Source of the DNA: Macrostomum hystrix
Taxonomy: Eukaryota; Platyhelminthes; Macrostomidae
Length of the DNA: 64,000 bases
Assembly: GCA_950097015.1 (NCBI GenBank)
Contig: CATNEN010000030.1
Coordinates: 915,001-979,000, forward strand
Direction: 5' to 3'
Positions within the stretch are counted from its first letter, which is position 1; every line of letters begins with the position of its first letter. Below the pieces are notes generated by a model, which was given only the letters and a program-made list of their open reading frames with translations, had not been told where the DNA came from and did no database searches. Below are positions 11,101 to 21,904 of the stretch, piece by piece. Both the position numbers and the translations under genes were made by a program.

Positions 11101-14100
11101 CTTAGTGGCATTTCTCTGATGGATTGGGTTTCTTAGTGGCATTTCTCTGATGGATTGGGTTTCTTAGTGGCATTTCTCTGATGGATTGTGTTTCTTAGTG
11201 GCATTTCTCTGATGGATTGGGTTTCTTAGTGGAATTTCTCTGATGGATTGGGTTTCTTAGTGGCATTTCTCTGATGGATTGGGTTTCTTAGTGGCATTTC
11301 TCTGATGGATTGGGTTACTTAGTGGCATTTCTCTGATGGATTAGGTTTCTAAGTGGCATTTCTCTGATGGATTGGGTTTCTTAGTGGCATTTCTCTGATG
11401 GATTGGGTTTCTAAGTGGCATTTCTCTGATGGATTGGGTTTCTTAGTGGCATTTCTCTGATGGATTGGGTTTCTTAGTGGCATTTCTCTGATGGATTGGG
11501 TTTCTTAGTGGCATTTCTCTGATGGATTGGGTTTATTAGTGGCATTTCTCTGATGGATTGGGTTTCTTAGTGGCATTTCTCTGATGGATTGTGTTTCTTA
11601 GTGGCATTTCTCTGATGGATTGGGTTTCTTAGTGGAATTTCTCTGATGGATTGGGTTTCTTAGTGGCATTTCTCTGATGGATTGGGTTTCTTAGTGGCAT
11701 TTCTCTGATGGATTGGGTTTCTTAGTGGCATTTCTCTGATGGATTGTGTTTCTTAGTGGCATTTCTCTGATGGATTGGGTTTCTTAGTGGAATTTCTCTG
11801 ATGGATTGGGTTTCTTAGTGGCATTTCTCTGATGGATTGGGTTTCTTAGTGGCATTTCTCTGATGGATTGGGTTTTTTTATTGGCATTTCTCTGATGGAT
11901 TGGGTTTCTTAGTGGCATTTCTCTGATGGATTGGGTTTCTTAGTGGCATTTCTCTGATGGATTGGGTTTCTTAGTGGCAGTTCTCTGATGGATTGGGTTT
12001 CTAAGTGCCATTTCTCTGATGGATTGGGTTTCTAAGTGGCATTTCTCTGATGGATTGGGTTTCTTAGTGGCATTTCTCTGATGGATTGGGTTTCTAAGTG
12101 GCATTTCTCTGATGGATTGGGTTTCTAAGTGGCATTTCTCTGATGGATTGGGTTTCTTAGTGGCATTTCTCTGATGGATTGGGTTTCTTAGTGGCATTTC
12201 TCTGATGGATTGGGTTTCTTAGTGGCATTTCTCTGATGGATTGGGTTTCTAAGTGCCATTTCTCTGATGGATTGGGTTTCTAAGTGCTCTAAGTGCCATT
12301 TCTCTGATGGATTGGGTTTCTAAGTGCCATTTCTCTGATGGATTGGGTTTCTAAGTGCCATTTCTCTGATGGATTGGGTTTCTTAGTGGCATTTCTCTGA
12401 TGGATTGGGTTTCTTAGTGGCATTTCTCTGATGGATTGGGTTTCTAAGTGGCATTTCTCTGATGGATTGGGTTTCTTAGTGGCCTTTCTCTGATGGATTG
12501 GGTTTCTTAGTGGCATTTCTCTGATGGATTGGGTTTCTTAGTGGCATTTCTCTGATGGATTGGGTTTCTTAGTGGCAGTTCTCTGATGGATTGGGTTTCT
12601 AAGTGCCATTTCTCTGATGGATTGGGTTTCTAAGTGGCATTTCTCTGATGGATTGGGTTTCTTAGTGGCATTTCTCTGATGGATTGGGTTTCTAAGTGGC
12701 ATTTCTCTGATGGATTGGGTTTCTAAGTGGCATTTCTCTGATGGATTGGGTTTCTTAGTGGCATTTCTCTGATGGATTGGGTTTCTTAGTGGCATTTCTC
12801 TGATGGATTGGGTTTCTTAGTGGCATTTCTCTGATGGATTGGGTTTCTAAGTGGCATTTCTCTGATGGATTGGGTTACTTAGTGGCATTTCTCTGATGGA
12901 TTAGGTTTCTAAGTGGCATTTCTCTGATGGATTGGGTTTCTTAGTGGCATTTCTCTGATGGATTGGGTTTCTAAGTGGCATTTCTCTGATGGATTGGGTT
13001 TCTTAGTGGCATTTCTCTGATGGATTGGGTTTCTTAGTGGCATTTCTCTGATGGATTGGGTTTCTTAGTGGCATTTCTCTGATGGATTGGGTTTCTTAGT
13101 GGCATTTCTCTGATGGATTGGGTTTCTTAGTGGCATTTCTCTGATGGATTGGGTTTCTAAGTGCCATTTCTCTGATGGATTGGGTTTCTAAGTGGCATTT
13201 CTCTGATGGATTGGGTTTCTTAGTGGCATTTCTCTGATGGATTGGGTTTCTAAGTGGCATTTCTCTGATGGATTAGGTTTTTTTATTGGCATTTCTCTGA
13301 TGGATTGGGTTTCTTAGTGGCATTTCTCTGATGGATTGGGTTTCTTAGTGGCATTTCTCTGATGGATTGGGTTTCTTAGTGGCATTTCTCTGATGGATTG
13401 GGTTACTTAGTGGCATTTCTCTGATGGATTAGGTTTCTAAATGGCATTTCTCTGATGGATTGGGTTTCTTAGTGGCATTTCTCTGATGGATTGGGTTTCT
13501 AAGTGGCATTTCTCTGATGGATTGGGTTTCTTAGTGGCATTTCTCTGATGGATTGGGTTACTTAGTGGCATTTCTCTGATGGATTAGGTTTCTAAGTGGC
13601 ATTTCTCTGATGGATTGGGTTTCTTAGTGGCATTTCTCTGATGGATTGGGTTTCTAAGTGGCATTTCTCTGATGGATTGGGTTTCTTAGTGGCATTTCTC
13701 TGATGGATTGGGTTTCTTAGTGGCATTTCTCTGATGGATTGGGTTTCTTAGTGGCATTTCTCTGATGGATTGGGTTTCTTAGTGGCATTTCTCTGATGGA
13801 TTGGGTTTCTTAGTGGCATTTCTCTGATGGATTGGGTTTCTAAGTGCCATTTCTCTGATGGATTGGGTTTCTAAGTGGCATTTCTCTGATGGATTGGGTT
13901 TCTTAGTGGCATTTCTCTGATGGATTGGGTTTCTAAGTGGCATTTCTCTGATGGATTAGGTTTTTTTATTGGCATTTCTCTGATGGATTGGGTTTCTTAG
14001 TGGCATTTCTCTGATGGATTGGGTTTCTTAGTGGCATTTCTCTGATGGATTGGGTTTCTTAGTGGCAGTTCTCTGATGGATTGGGTTTCTAAGTGCCATT

Positions 14101-17100
14101 TCTCTGATGGATTGGGTTTCTAAGTGGCATTTCTCTGATGGATTGGGTTTCTTAGTGGCATTTCTCTGATGGATTGGGTTTCTAAGTGGCATTTCTCTGA
14201 TGGATTGGGTTTCTAAGTGGCATTTCTCTGATGGATTGGGTTTCTTAGTGGCATTTCTCTGATGGATTGGGTTTCTTAGTGGCATTTCTCTGATGGATTG
14301 GGTTTCTTAGTGGCATTTCTCTGATGGATTGTGTTTCTTAGTGGCATTTCTCTGATGGATTGGGTTTCTTAGTGGAATTTCTCTGATGGATTGGGTTTCT
14401 TAGTGGCATTTCTCTGATGGATTGGGTTTCTTAGTGGCATTTCTCTGATGGATTGGGTTTTTTTATTGGCATTTCTCTGATGGATTGGGTTTCTTAGTGG
14501 CATTTCTCTGATGGATTGGGTTTCTTAGTGGCATTTCTCTGATGGATTGGGTTTCTTAGTGGCAGTTCTCTGATGGATTGGGTTTCTAAGTGCCATTTCT
14601 CTGATGGATTGGGTTTCTAAGTGGCATTTCTCTGATGGATTGGGTTTCTTAGTGGCATTTCTCTGATGGATTGGGTTTCTAAGTGGCATTTCTCTGATGG
14701 ATTGGGTTTCTAAGTGGCATTTCTCTGATGGATTGGGTTTCTTAGTGGCATTTCTCTGATGGATTGGGTTTCTTAGTGGCATTTCTCTGATGGATTGGGT
14801 TTCTTAGTGGCATTTCTCTGATGGATTGGGTTTCTAAGTGCCATTTCTCTGATGGATTGGGTTTCTAAGTGCCATTTCTCTGATGGATTGGGTTTCTAAG
14901 TGCCATTTCTCTGATGGATTGGGTTTCTAAGTGGCATTTCTCTGATGGATTGGGTTTCTAAGTGCCATTTCTCTGATGGATTGGGTTTCTTAGTGGCCTT
15001 TCTCTGATGGATTGGGTTTCTTAGTGGCATTTCTCTGATGGATTGGGTTTCTTAGTGGCATTTCTCTGATGGATTGGGTTTCTTAGTGGCAGTTCTCTGA
15101 TGGATTGGGTTTCTAAGTGCCATTTCTCTGATGGATTGGGTTTCTAAGTGGCATTTCTCTGATGGATTGGGTTTCTTAGTGGCATTTCTCTGATGGATTG
15201 GGTTTCTAAGTGGCATTTCTCTGATGGATTGGGTTTCTAAGTGGCATTTCTCTGATGGATTGGGTTTCTTAGTGGCATTTCTCTGATGGATTGGGTTTCT
15301 TAGTGGCATTTCTCTGATGGATTGGGTTTCTTAGTGGCATTTCTCTGATGGATTGGGTTTCTAAGTGGCATTTCTCTGATGGATTGGGTTACTTAGTGGC
15401 ATTTCTCTGATGGATTAGGTTTCTAAGTGGCATTTCTCTGATGGATTGGGTTTCTTAGTGGCATTTCTCTGATGGATTGGGTTTCTAAGTGGCATTTCTC
15501 TGATGGATTGGGTTTCTTAGTGGCATTTCTCTGATGGATTGGGTTTCTTAGTGGCATTTCTCTGATGGATTGGGTTTCTTAGTGGCATTTCTCTGATGGA
15601 TTGGGTTTCTTAGTGGCATTTCTCTGATGGATTGGGTTTCTTAGTGGCATTTCTCTGATGGATTGGGTTTCTAAGTGCCATTTCTCTGATGGATTGGGTT
15701 TCTAAGTGGCATTTCTCTGATGGATTGGGTTTCTTAGTGGCATTTCTCTGATGGATTGGGTTTCTAAGTGGCATTTCTCTGATGGATTAGGTTTTTTTAT
15801 TGGCATTTCTCTGATGGATTGGGTTTCTTAGTGGCATTTCTCTGATGGATTGGGTTTCTTAGTGGCATTTCTCTGATGGATTGGGTTTCTTAGTGGCATT
15901 TCTCTGATGGATTGGGTTACTTAGTGGCATTTCTCTGATGGATTAGGTTTCTAAATGGCATTTCTCTGATGGATTGGGTTTCTTAGTGGCATTTCTCTGA
16001 TGGATTGGGTTTCTAAGTGGCATTTCTCTGATGGATTGGGTTTCTTAGTGGCATTTCTCTGATGGATTGGGTTACTTAGTGGCATTTCTCTGATGGATTA
16101 GGTTTCTAAGTGGCATTTCTCTGATGGATTGGGTTTCTTAGTGGCATTTCTCTGATGGATTGGGTTTCTAAGTGGCATTTCTCTGATGGATTGGGTTTCT
16201 TAGTGGCATTTCTCTGATGGATTGGGTTTCTTAGTGGCATTTCTCTGATGGATTGGGTTTCTTAGTGGCATTTCTCTGATGGATTGGGTTTCTTAGTGGC
16301 ATTTCTCTGATGGATTGGGTTTCTTAGTGGCATTTCTCTGATGGATTGGGTTTCTAAGTGCCATTTCTCTGATGGATTGGGTTTCTAAGTGGCATTTCTC
16401 TGATGGATTGGGTTTCTTAGTGGCATTTCTCTGATGGATTGGGTTTCTAAGTGGCATTTCTCTGATGGATTAGGTTTTTTTATTGGCATTTCTCTGATGG
16501 ATTGGGTTTCTTAGTGGCATTTCTCTGATGGATTGGGTTTCTTAGTGGCATTTCTCTGATGGATTGGGTTTCTTAGTGGCAGTTCTCTGATGGATTGGGT
16601 TTCTAAGTGCCATTTCTCTGATGGATTGGGTTTCTAAGTGGCATTTCTCTGATGGATTGGGTTTCTTAGTGGCATTTCTCTGATGGATTGGGTTTCTAAG
16701 TGGCATTTCTCTGATGGATTGGGTTTCTAAGTGGCATTTCTCTGATGGATTGGGTTTCTTAGTGGCATTTCTCTGATGGATTGGGTTTCTTAGTGGCATT
16801 TCTCTGATGGATTGGGTTTCTTAGTGGCATTTCTCTGATGGATTGGGTTTCTAAGTGCCATTTCTCTGATGGATTGGGTTTCTAAGTGCTCTAAGTGCCA
16901 TTTCTCTGATGGATTGGGTTTCTAAGTGCCATTTCTCTGATGGATTGGGTTTCTAAGTGCCATTTCTCTGATGGATTGGGTTTCTTAGTGGCATTTCTCT
17001 GATGGATTGGGTTTCTTAGTGGCATTTCTCTGATGGATTGGGTTTCTAAGTGGCATTTCTCTGATGGATTGGGTTTCTTAGTGGCCTTTCTCTGATGGAT

Positions 17101-19387
17101 TGGGTTTCTTAGTGGCATTTCTCTGATGGATTGGGTTTCTTAGTGGCATTTCTCTGATGGATTGGGTTTCTTAGTGGCAGTTCTCTGATGGATTGGGTTT
17201 CTAAGTGCCATTTCTCTGATGGATTGGGTTTCTAAGTGGCATTTCTCTGATGGATTGGGTTTCTTAGTGGCATTTCTCTGATGGATTGGGTTTCTAAGTG
17301 GCATTTCTCTGATGGATTGGGTTTCTAAGTGGCATTTCTCTGATGGATTGGGTTTCTTAGTGGCATTTCTCTGATGGATTGGGTTTCTTAGTGGCATTTC
17401 TCTGATGGATTGGGTTTCTTAGTGGCATTTCTCTGATGGATTGGGTTTCTAAGTGGCATTTCTCTGATGGATTGGGTTTCTAAGTGCTCTAAGTGCCATT
17501 TCTCTGATGGATTGGGTTTCTAAGTGCCATTTCTCTGATGGATTGGGTTTCTAAGTGGCATTTCTCTGATGGATTGGGTTTCTTAGTGGCATTTCTCTGA
17601 TGGATTGGGTTTCTTAGTGGCATTTCTCTGATGGATTGGGTTTCTAAGTGCCATTTCTCTGATGGATTGGGTTTCTAAGTGCTCTAAGTGCCATTTCTCT
17701 GATGGATTGAGCTTCTTAGTGGTAGTTCTTTGATAGTGTGGTTTATAGTGGTCCTTATTTTAATAGTGAATCCCATTTAGCTTTCCTTTTTTACAGATTC
17801 GATTTTTTAGGTCCTTTTTTTAGATCGTGTTTAAGCGGTCCTTGTGATAGAGAGTGCTTTTAGTGGTCCTTCTTGTGATAGAGAATGCTTTTAGTGGTCC
17901 CTCTTGTGATAGAGAGTGCTTTTAGTGGTCCTTCTTGTGATAGAGAGTGCTTTTAGTGGTCCTTCTTGTGATAGAGAGTGCTTTTAGTGGTCCTTCTTGT
18001 GATAGAGAGTGCTTTTAGTGGTCCTTCTTGTGATAGAGAGTGCTTTTAGTGGTCCTTGTGATAGAGAGTGCTTTTAGTGGTCCTTCTTGTGATAGAGAGT
18101 GCTTTTAGTGGTCCCTCTTGTGATAGTGTTTTTAACTAATAAAACATCACACCACCGTCATCCATTCAGGCCAAGCACACATACCTGAACGGTTTCCTAC
18201 CATGCGGCCAGGACGACATGATTATCATATCCTGCCTGCTGGCGCACGCCCAATGCGTTGCCGAGGGTCGCCGGGTTAAGGCCTTTCTCCAAAGCGAGCA
18301 GTGCCTGGCCAGCGTTCTACCAGAGCCGACTCGGCGGTTGTCCCGCCTACCAGCCGGCTTAGCCAGCGCCATCATCAAACGCTACACTAGCAGCGGCCTG
18401 CGTCGCGAATTGGAAGCGCTCAGCCTTAGCGAATGTCACACTCGCTTCCTGACCGTCTGTCGCCGATTGGCCGTGTTTAACTCCGTGTTCTTCACTGGCC
18501 ACTTAATGAACATTGGTGGAGAAATCGACAAGCAGAGGCCTAGGCAGCAGCAGCAACAGCAGCAAACAATGGTTAGTGTATTAGCTTAATAGCTTGGTCC
18601 GAGCGGTTTCAGCGGCTTCTGACATTAGTCAAATTGTTTGCTAGTTAACTTTTGAAAAAAGATACTTGCGATGCTCTGCGTTTCAGAAGGATATGGATTT
18701 TGCCTGAGGGGTTCGGGGTATTCAGAGGGCGGCGAGTGGTCCCTGAGCTCGATTCCGCAGCGAGGCAAAACTCATTTGGGGCCCAGCCGCGGAGAGAAGG
18801 CTTGGGGGCTTAAATTTACGTCCTCGAGGGGCCAACCTTCAAGGCACAGTGAGAGTGTACACTGCCTGATTATGAGAAAGTCAGAGCAGATGTACACACT
18901 TGTGTGAGCGTGTGCCTTCGTACAGTATCTCAGTGCGTGTGTGCTCAGGACTCAGCGAAATGTGCAGAATTGCCTGCAGCCCTCCTGCAATTATTGTTTA
19001 TTTTTTTTATTTTTGTTATTATTATTGGGGCATTTAGTGTTTGATATTTGGGGTTTAGGGAAGTCAGGGTTTGAGTTCAGAGGTTTTGGGCATTTGGGGC
19101 ATCTGGCTTTTCTCTGTCTCCTCCGCACAATGTTTTGTCATTCTAACTTGCTAATTGCCGTCATCCAGGTGCACATTGGCGTCAACGACATCGGCCTGCA
19201 CGTGCTTGGCGAGCCCAACAAGCGCTTTATGTACTCGTTTCACTACCCGAACTTCGCCTGGCAGCAGGTGGCCCCAGACATGCTTGAGATTCGCGGCGCC
19301 ACCAGATCCGGCGATGCGTCGCCTCTTCGTTTGATCTCGCGTCAGGCAAACATCATCTGCGGCCTAATGAACAACCTGTCAGCCTGA
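8186..19387 (+). CDS. KRIT1: KRIT1 / CCM1-like scaffold protein, four exons
   Basis: Exons 8186-9378, 10259-10790, 18170-18571 and 19169-19387 join in phase (2/1, 0, 0) to 781 codons; human KRIT1 has 736. Residues 1-170 match the N-terminal Nudix-like region. Residues 180-205 are Gln/His-rich. Ankyrin repeats run from about 318 (LPLHQAVYANEPDN, GWNALHYAAWYGHVGCV) across exon 2 (NRTDNFGLTPLELC). The FERM F1 lobe starts near 458 and contains LQLKPVHKPLQHLRDW and DPKLFLRRN. F2 occupies exon 3 (ending FFTGHL) and F3 exon 4 (GVNDIGLHVLGE). Known family role: adaptor for Rap1, ICAP1 and CCM2 at cell junctions. The family's NPxY/F motifs are degenerate here. The donor GTAAGT at 10791 is canonical; the acceptor at 18169 follows a 31-bp minisatellite. 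Start: first ATG of the open frame. Confidence 0.92.
9660..10020 (+). mobile_element. tRNA-derived SINE, copy A (KRIT1 intron 1)
   Basis: The head GTGGCACAGCGGTTAACGCG resembles a Pol III A box and is followed about 40 bases on by a B-box-like CTCGATTCC. The body (GGAGAGAAGGCTTGGGGG, CACAGTGAGAGTGTACACTG, GTGCGTGTGTGCTCAGGA) is shared with copies at 18690 and 29050. It ends in an ATT-rich tail (TATTATTAATATTTTATTATT). It sits wholly inside KRIT1 intron 1 (9379-10258). Confidence 0.8.
10812..17712 (+). repeat. 31-bp minisatellite filling KRIT1 intron 2
   Basis: About 220 tandem copies of a 31-bp unit built from TTTCTCTGATGG, ATTGGGTTTC and TTAGTGGCA. Variants (TTCTAAGTG, GTTACTTAG, TTTTTTTATTGG, AAGTGCTCTAAG) recur in long identical blocks: the segment 12538-14285 is repeated at 15052-16799 (offset 2514) and 11940-12795 at 16542-17397 (offset 4602). 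Each unit holds CTGAT followed by GGGTTTCTTAG, resembling a branch point and 3' splice site in the sense of the gene. Apparent minus-strand ORFs of 75-85 codons are by-products of the array. Confidence 0.97.
17800..18130 (+). repeat. Second, diverged 31-bp array at the end of KRIT1 intron 2
   Basis: About nine copies of a 31-bp unit TTTTAGTGGTCC / TTCTTGTGATAGAGAGTGC. Unit length equals that of the large neighbouring array, and TTAGTGG, TTCT and GAT-GA occur at the same spacing, so the two are probably diverged relatives. The array ends about 40 bases before the exon 3 acceptor. Confidence 0.9.
18690..19030 (+). mobile_element. tRNA-derived SINE, copy B (KRIT1 intron 3)
   Basis: Same body as copies A and C (GGAGAGAAGGCTTGGGGG, CACAGTGAGAGTGTACACTG, GTGCGTGTGTGCTCAGGA) and a similar AT-rich tail ending TTATTATTATTGGG. 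The head is degraded: the A box is no longer recognisable. It lies inside KRIT1 intron 3 (18572-19168) in sense orientation. Confidence 0.8.
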
Positions 19388-19404
19388 ACTATAGCGTGGT
19401 ATGG

Positions 19405-21030
19405 GGTCCTGAACATCTGGAGAGATTCATTGGGTATCCTGAACATCTGAAGAGATTCATTGGGTATCCTGAACTTCTGAAGAGATTCATTGGGTATCCT
19501 GAACTTCTGGAGAGATTCATTGGGTATCCTGAACTTCTGGAGAGATTCATTGGGTATCCTGAACTTCTGAAGAGATTCATTAGATATCCTAAACATCTGA
19601 AGAGATTCATTGGGCATCCTGAACTTCTGAAGAGATTCATTGGGTATCCTGAACATCTGAAGAGATTCATTGGGTATCCTGAACTTCTGAAGAGATTCAT
19701 TGGGTATCCTAAACATCTGAAGAGATTCATTGGGTATCCTGAACTTCTGAAGAGATTCATTGGGTATCCTAAACATCTGAAGAGATTCATTGGGTATCCT
19801 AAACATCTGAAGAGATTCATTGGGTATCCTGAACATCTGAAGAGATTCATTGGGTATCCTGAACTTCTGAAGAGATTCATTGGGTATCCTAAACATCTGA
19901 AGAGATTCATTGGGTATCCTAAACATCTGAAGAGATTCATTGGGTATCCTGAACATCTGAAGAGATTCATTGGGTATCCTGAACTTCTGAAGAGATTCAT
20001 TGGGTATCCTGAACTTCTGAAGAGATTCATTGGGTATCCTGAACTTCTGGAGAGATTCATTGGGTATCCTGAACTTCTGGAGAGATTCATTGGGTATCCT
20101 GAACTTCTGAAGAGATTCATTAGATATCCTAAACATCTGAAGAGATTCATTGGGCATCCTGAACTTCTGAAGAGATTCATTGGGTATCCTGAACATCTGA
20201 AGAGATTCATTGGGTATCCTGAACTTCTGAAGAGATTCATTGGGTATCCTAAACATCTGAAGAGATTCATTGGGTATCCTGAACTTCTGAAGAGATTCAT
20301 TGGGTATCCTAAACATCTGAAGAGATTCATTGGGTATCCTAAACATCTGAAGAGATTCATTGGGTATCCTGAACTTCTGAAGAGATTCATTGGGTATCCT
20401 GAACTTCTGGAGAGATTCATTGGGTATCCTGAACTTCTGGAGAGATTCATTGGGTATCCTGAACTTCTGAAGAGATTCATTAGATATCCTAAACATCTGA
20501 AGAGATTCATTGGGTATCCTGAACATCTGAAGAGATTCATTGGGTATCCTGAACTTCTGAAGAGATTCATTGGGTATCCTGAACTTCTGAAGAGATTCAT
20601 TAGATATCCTGAACTTCTGAAGAGATTCATTGGGTATCCTGAACTTCTGAAGAGATTCATTGGGTATCCTGAACATCTGAAGAGATTCATTGGGTATCCT
20701 GAACTTCTGAAGAGATTCATTAGATATCCTGAACTTCTGAAGAGATTAAGGCATCCTGAAGAGATTCATTAGGCATCCTGAACTTCTGAAGAGATTCATT
20801 GGGTATCCTGAACTTCTGAAGAGATTCATTGGGTATCCTGAACTTCTGAAGAGATTCATTGGGTATCCTGAACATCTGAAGAGATTCATTGGGTATCCTG
20901 AACTTCTGAAGAGATTCATTGGGTATCCTGAACTTCTGAAGAGATTCATTAGGCATCCTGAACATCTGAAGAGATTCATTAGACATCCTGAACTTCTGAA
21001 GAGATTAAGGCATCCTGAAGAGATTCATAT
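19405..21030 (+). repeat. 30-bp minisatellite beginning at the KRIT1 stop codon
   Basis: About 54 copies of the unit GAACTTCTGAAG-AGATTCATTGGGTATCCT start about 18 bases after the KRIT1 stop, so the array is presumably in its 3' UTR. Since 30 is a multiple of three and the unit lacks stops in several frames, ORFs of about 440-460 codons appear on both strands; their products are ten-residue repeats such as GYPELLKRFI. Higher-order periodicity is visible: the variant TTAGATATCCTAAACATC recurs at 540 and then 360 bases. Confidence 0.97.
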
Positions 21031-21904
21031 GGCTTTTAAGACCATACGGCTTCATAAAAGAGCTGAAGAGGTAGCTTATCATGAAGACCTAAAGGATTTT
21101 TTATTGTTTACTTTTTTCGCAATAATAAGTTTTTCTATACCAATCAAGGCCTTGTGTATCAATTGCGCGACATTCCATTCCCACAGGGCTTTTTGCTAAA
21201 TAGTTTTTTCTTCACCTCTCACCTCTAGCATTTACCTGTGAATCATTCCATTGTAAGAATTGTGTCTATGACCTCGCGACAATAGTAGATTAAAAAGCAG
21301 TTGAACTGTACATAAATAAATTTGTTATTTTAACTACTATTTGTGTTTTCAAAATGCCAAATATAATTTAATTAATGCAACACAGAATTTTATTTAGCAA
21401 TTTCTAAATGTTGCAAGCTCATTGCAATGTCATAAGAATAGTTTTCCGTGCTGTTTCAAAAGCACAATAAATTGTGATTGTGGTGGTTTCTGTAATTGGA
21501 TTATCAGCTGAAACGCATAAATACTATGTATGTTTTACCAAAGAAAATTTTGTGAATTTCCTGCTTCCTCTTATTTAAGACAAGCAGACACAGTTATTTA
21601 TACTTTTATATGATTAAATGGATATGAAATATCTAGATCTGTAACTAAATTATTCTCCATTAGTGCTTTAAGCTTTCTCTCACCGCGTGCCTGTCAATCA
21701 ATGTGCACCAGTTTGTTCCCATTCTAGGGGGTGCTAGAAAACGTTTTGTAGGATTGTTTCCAAATCACCACTTATTTAAAATATTTTCTTTCCGAACTTA
21801 CGCAAAGAAACTTAAATACTTTTGCTTGTATCTAATTGTTTAATAAAATAGCATGCAAGCCTGGCTTTTCAAACCTTGTTTTTATATGTTCTTAGTAACT
21901 TAAA
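21030..21904. other. AT-rich spacer between two arrays
   Basis: Apart from the candidate polyadenylation signals nothing recognisable is present. No ORF resembles a known family. Confidence 0.5.
21315..21320 (+). terminator. Candidate KRIT1 poly(A) signal
   Basis: AATAAA within CATAAATAAATTTG, in AT-rich DNA about 290 bases beyond the 30-bp array. A second AATAAA lies near 21466. If either is used for KRIT1, the whole 30-bp array is transcribed as 3' UTR. Confidence 0.35.

Noticed and set aside
19342-20772. ORFs of about 440-460 codons on both strands, as repeat-protein genes
   Set aside because: They exist only because the 30-bp unit is ten codons long; several frames are equally open and there is no independent coding evidence.
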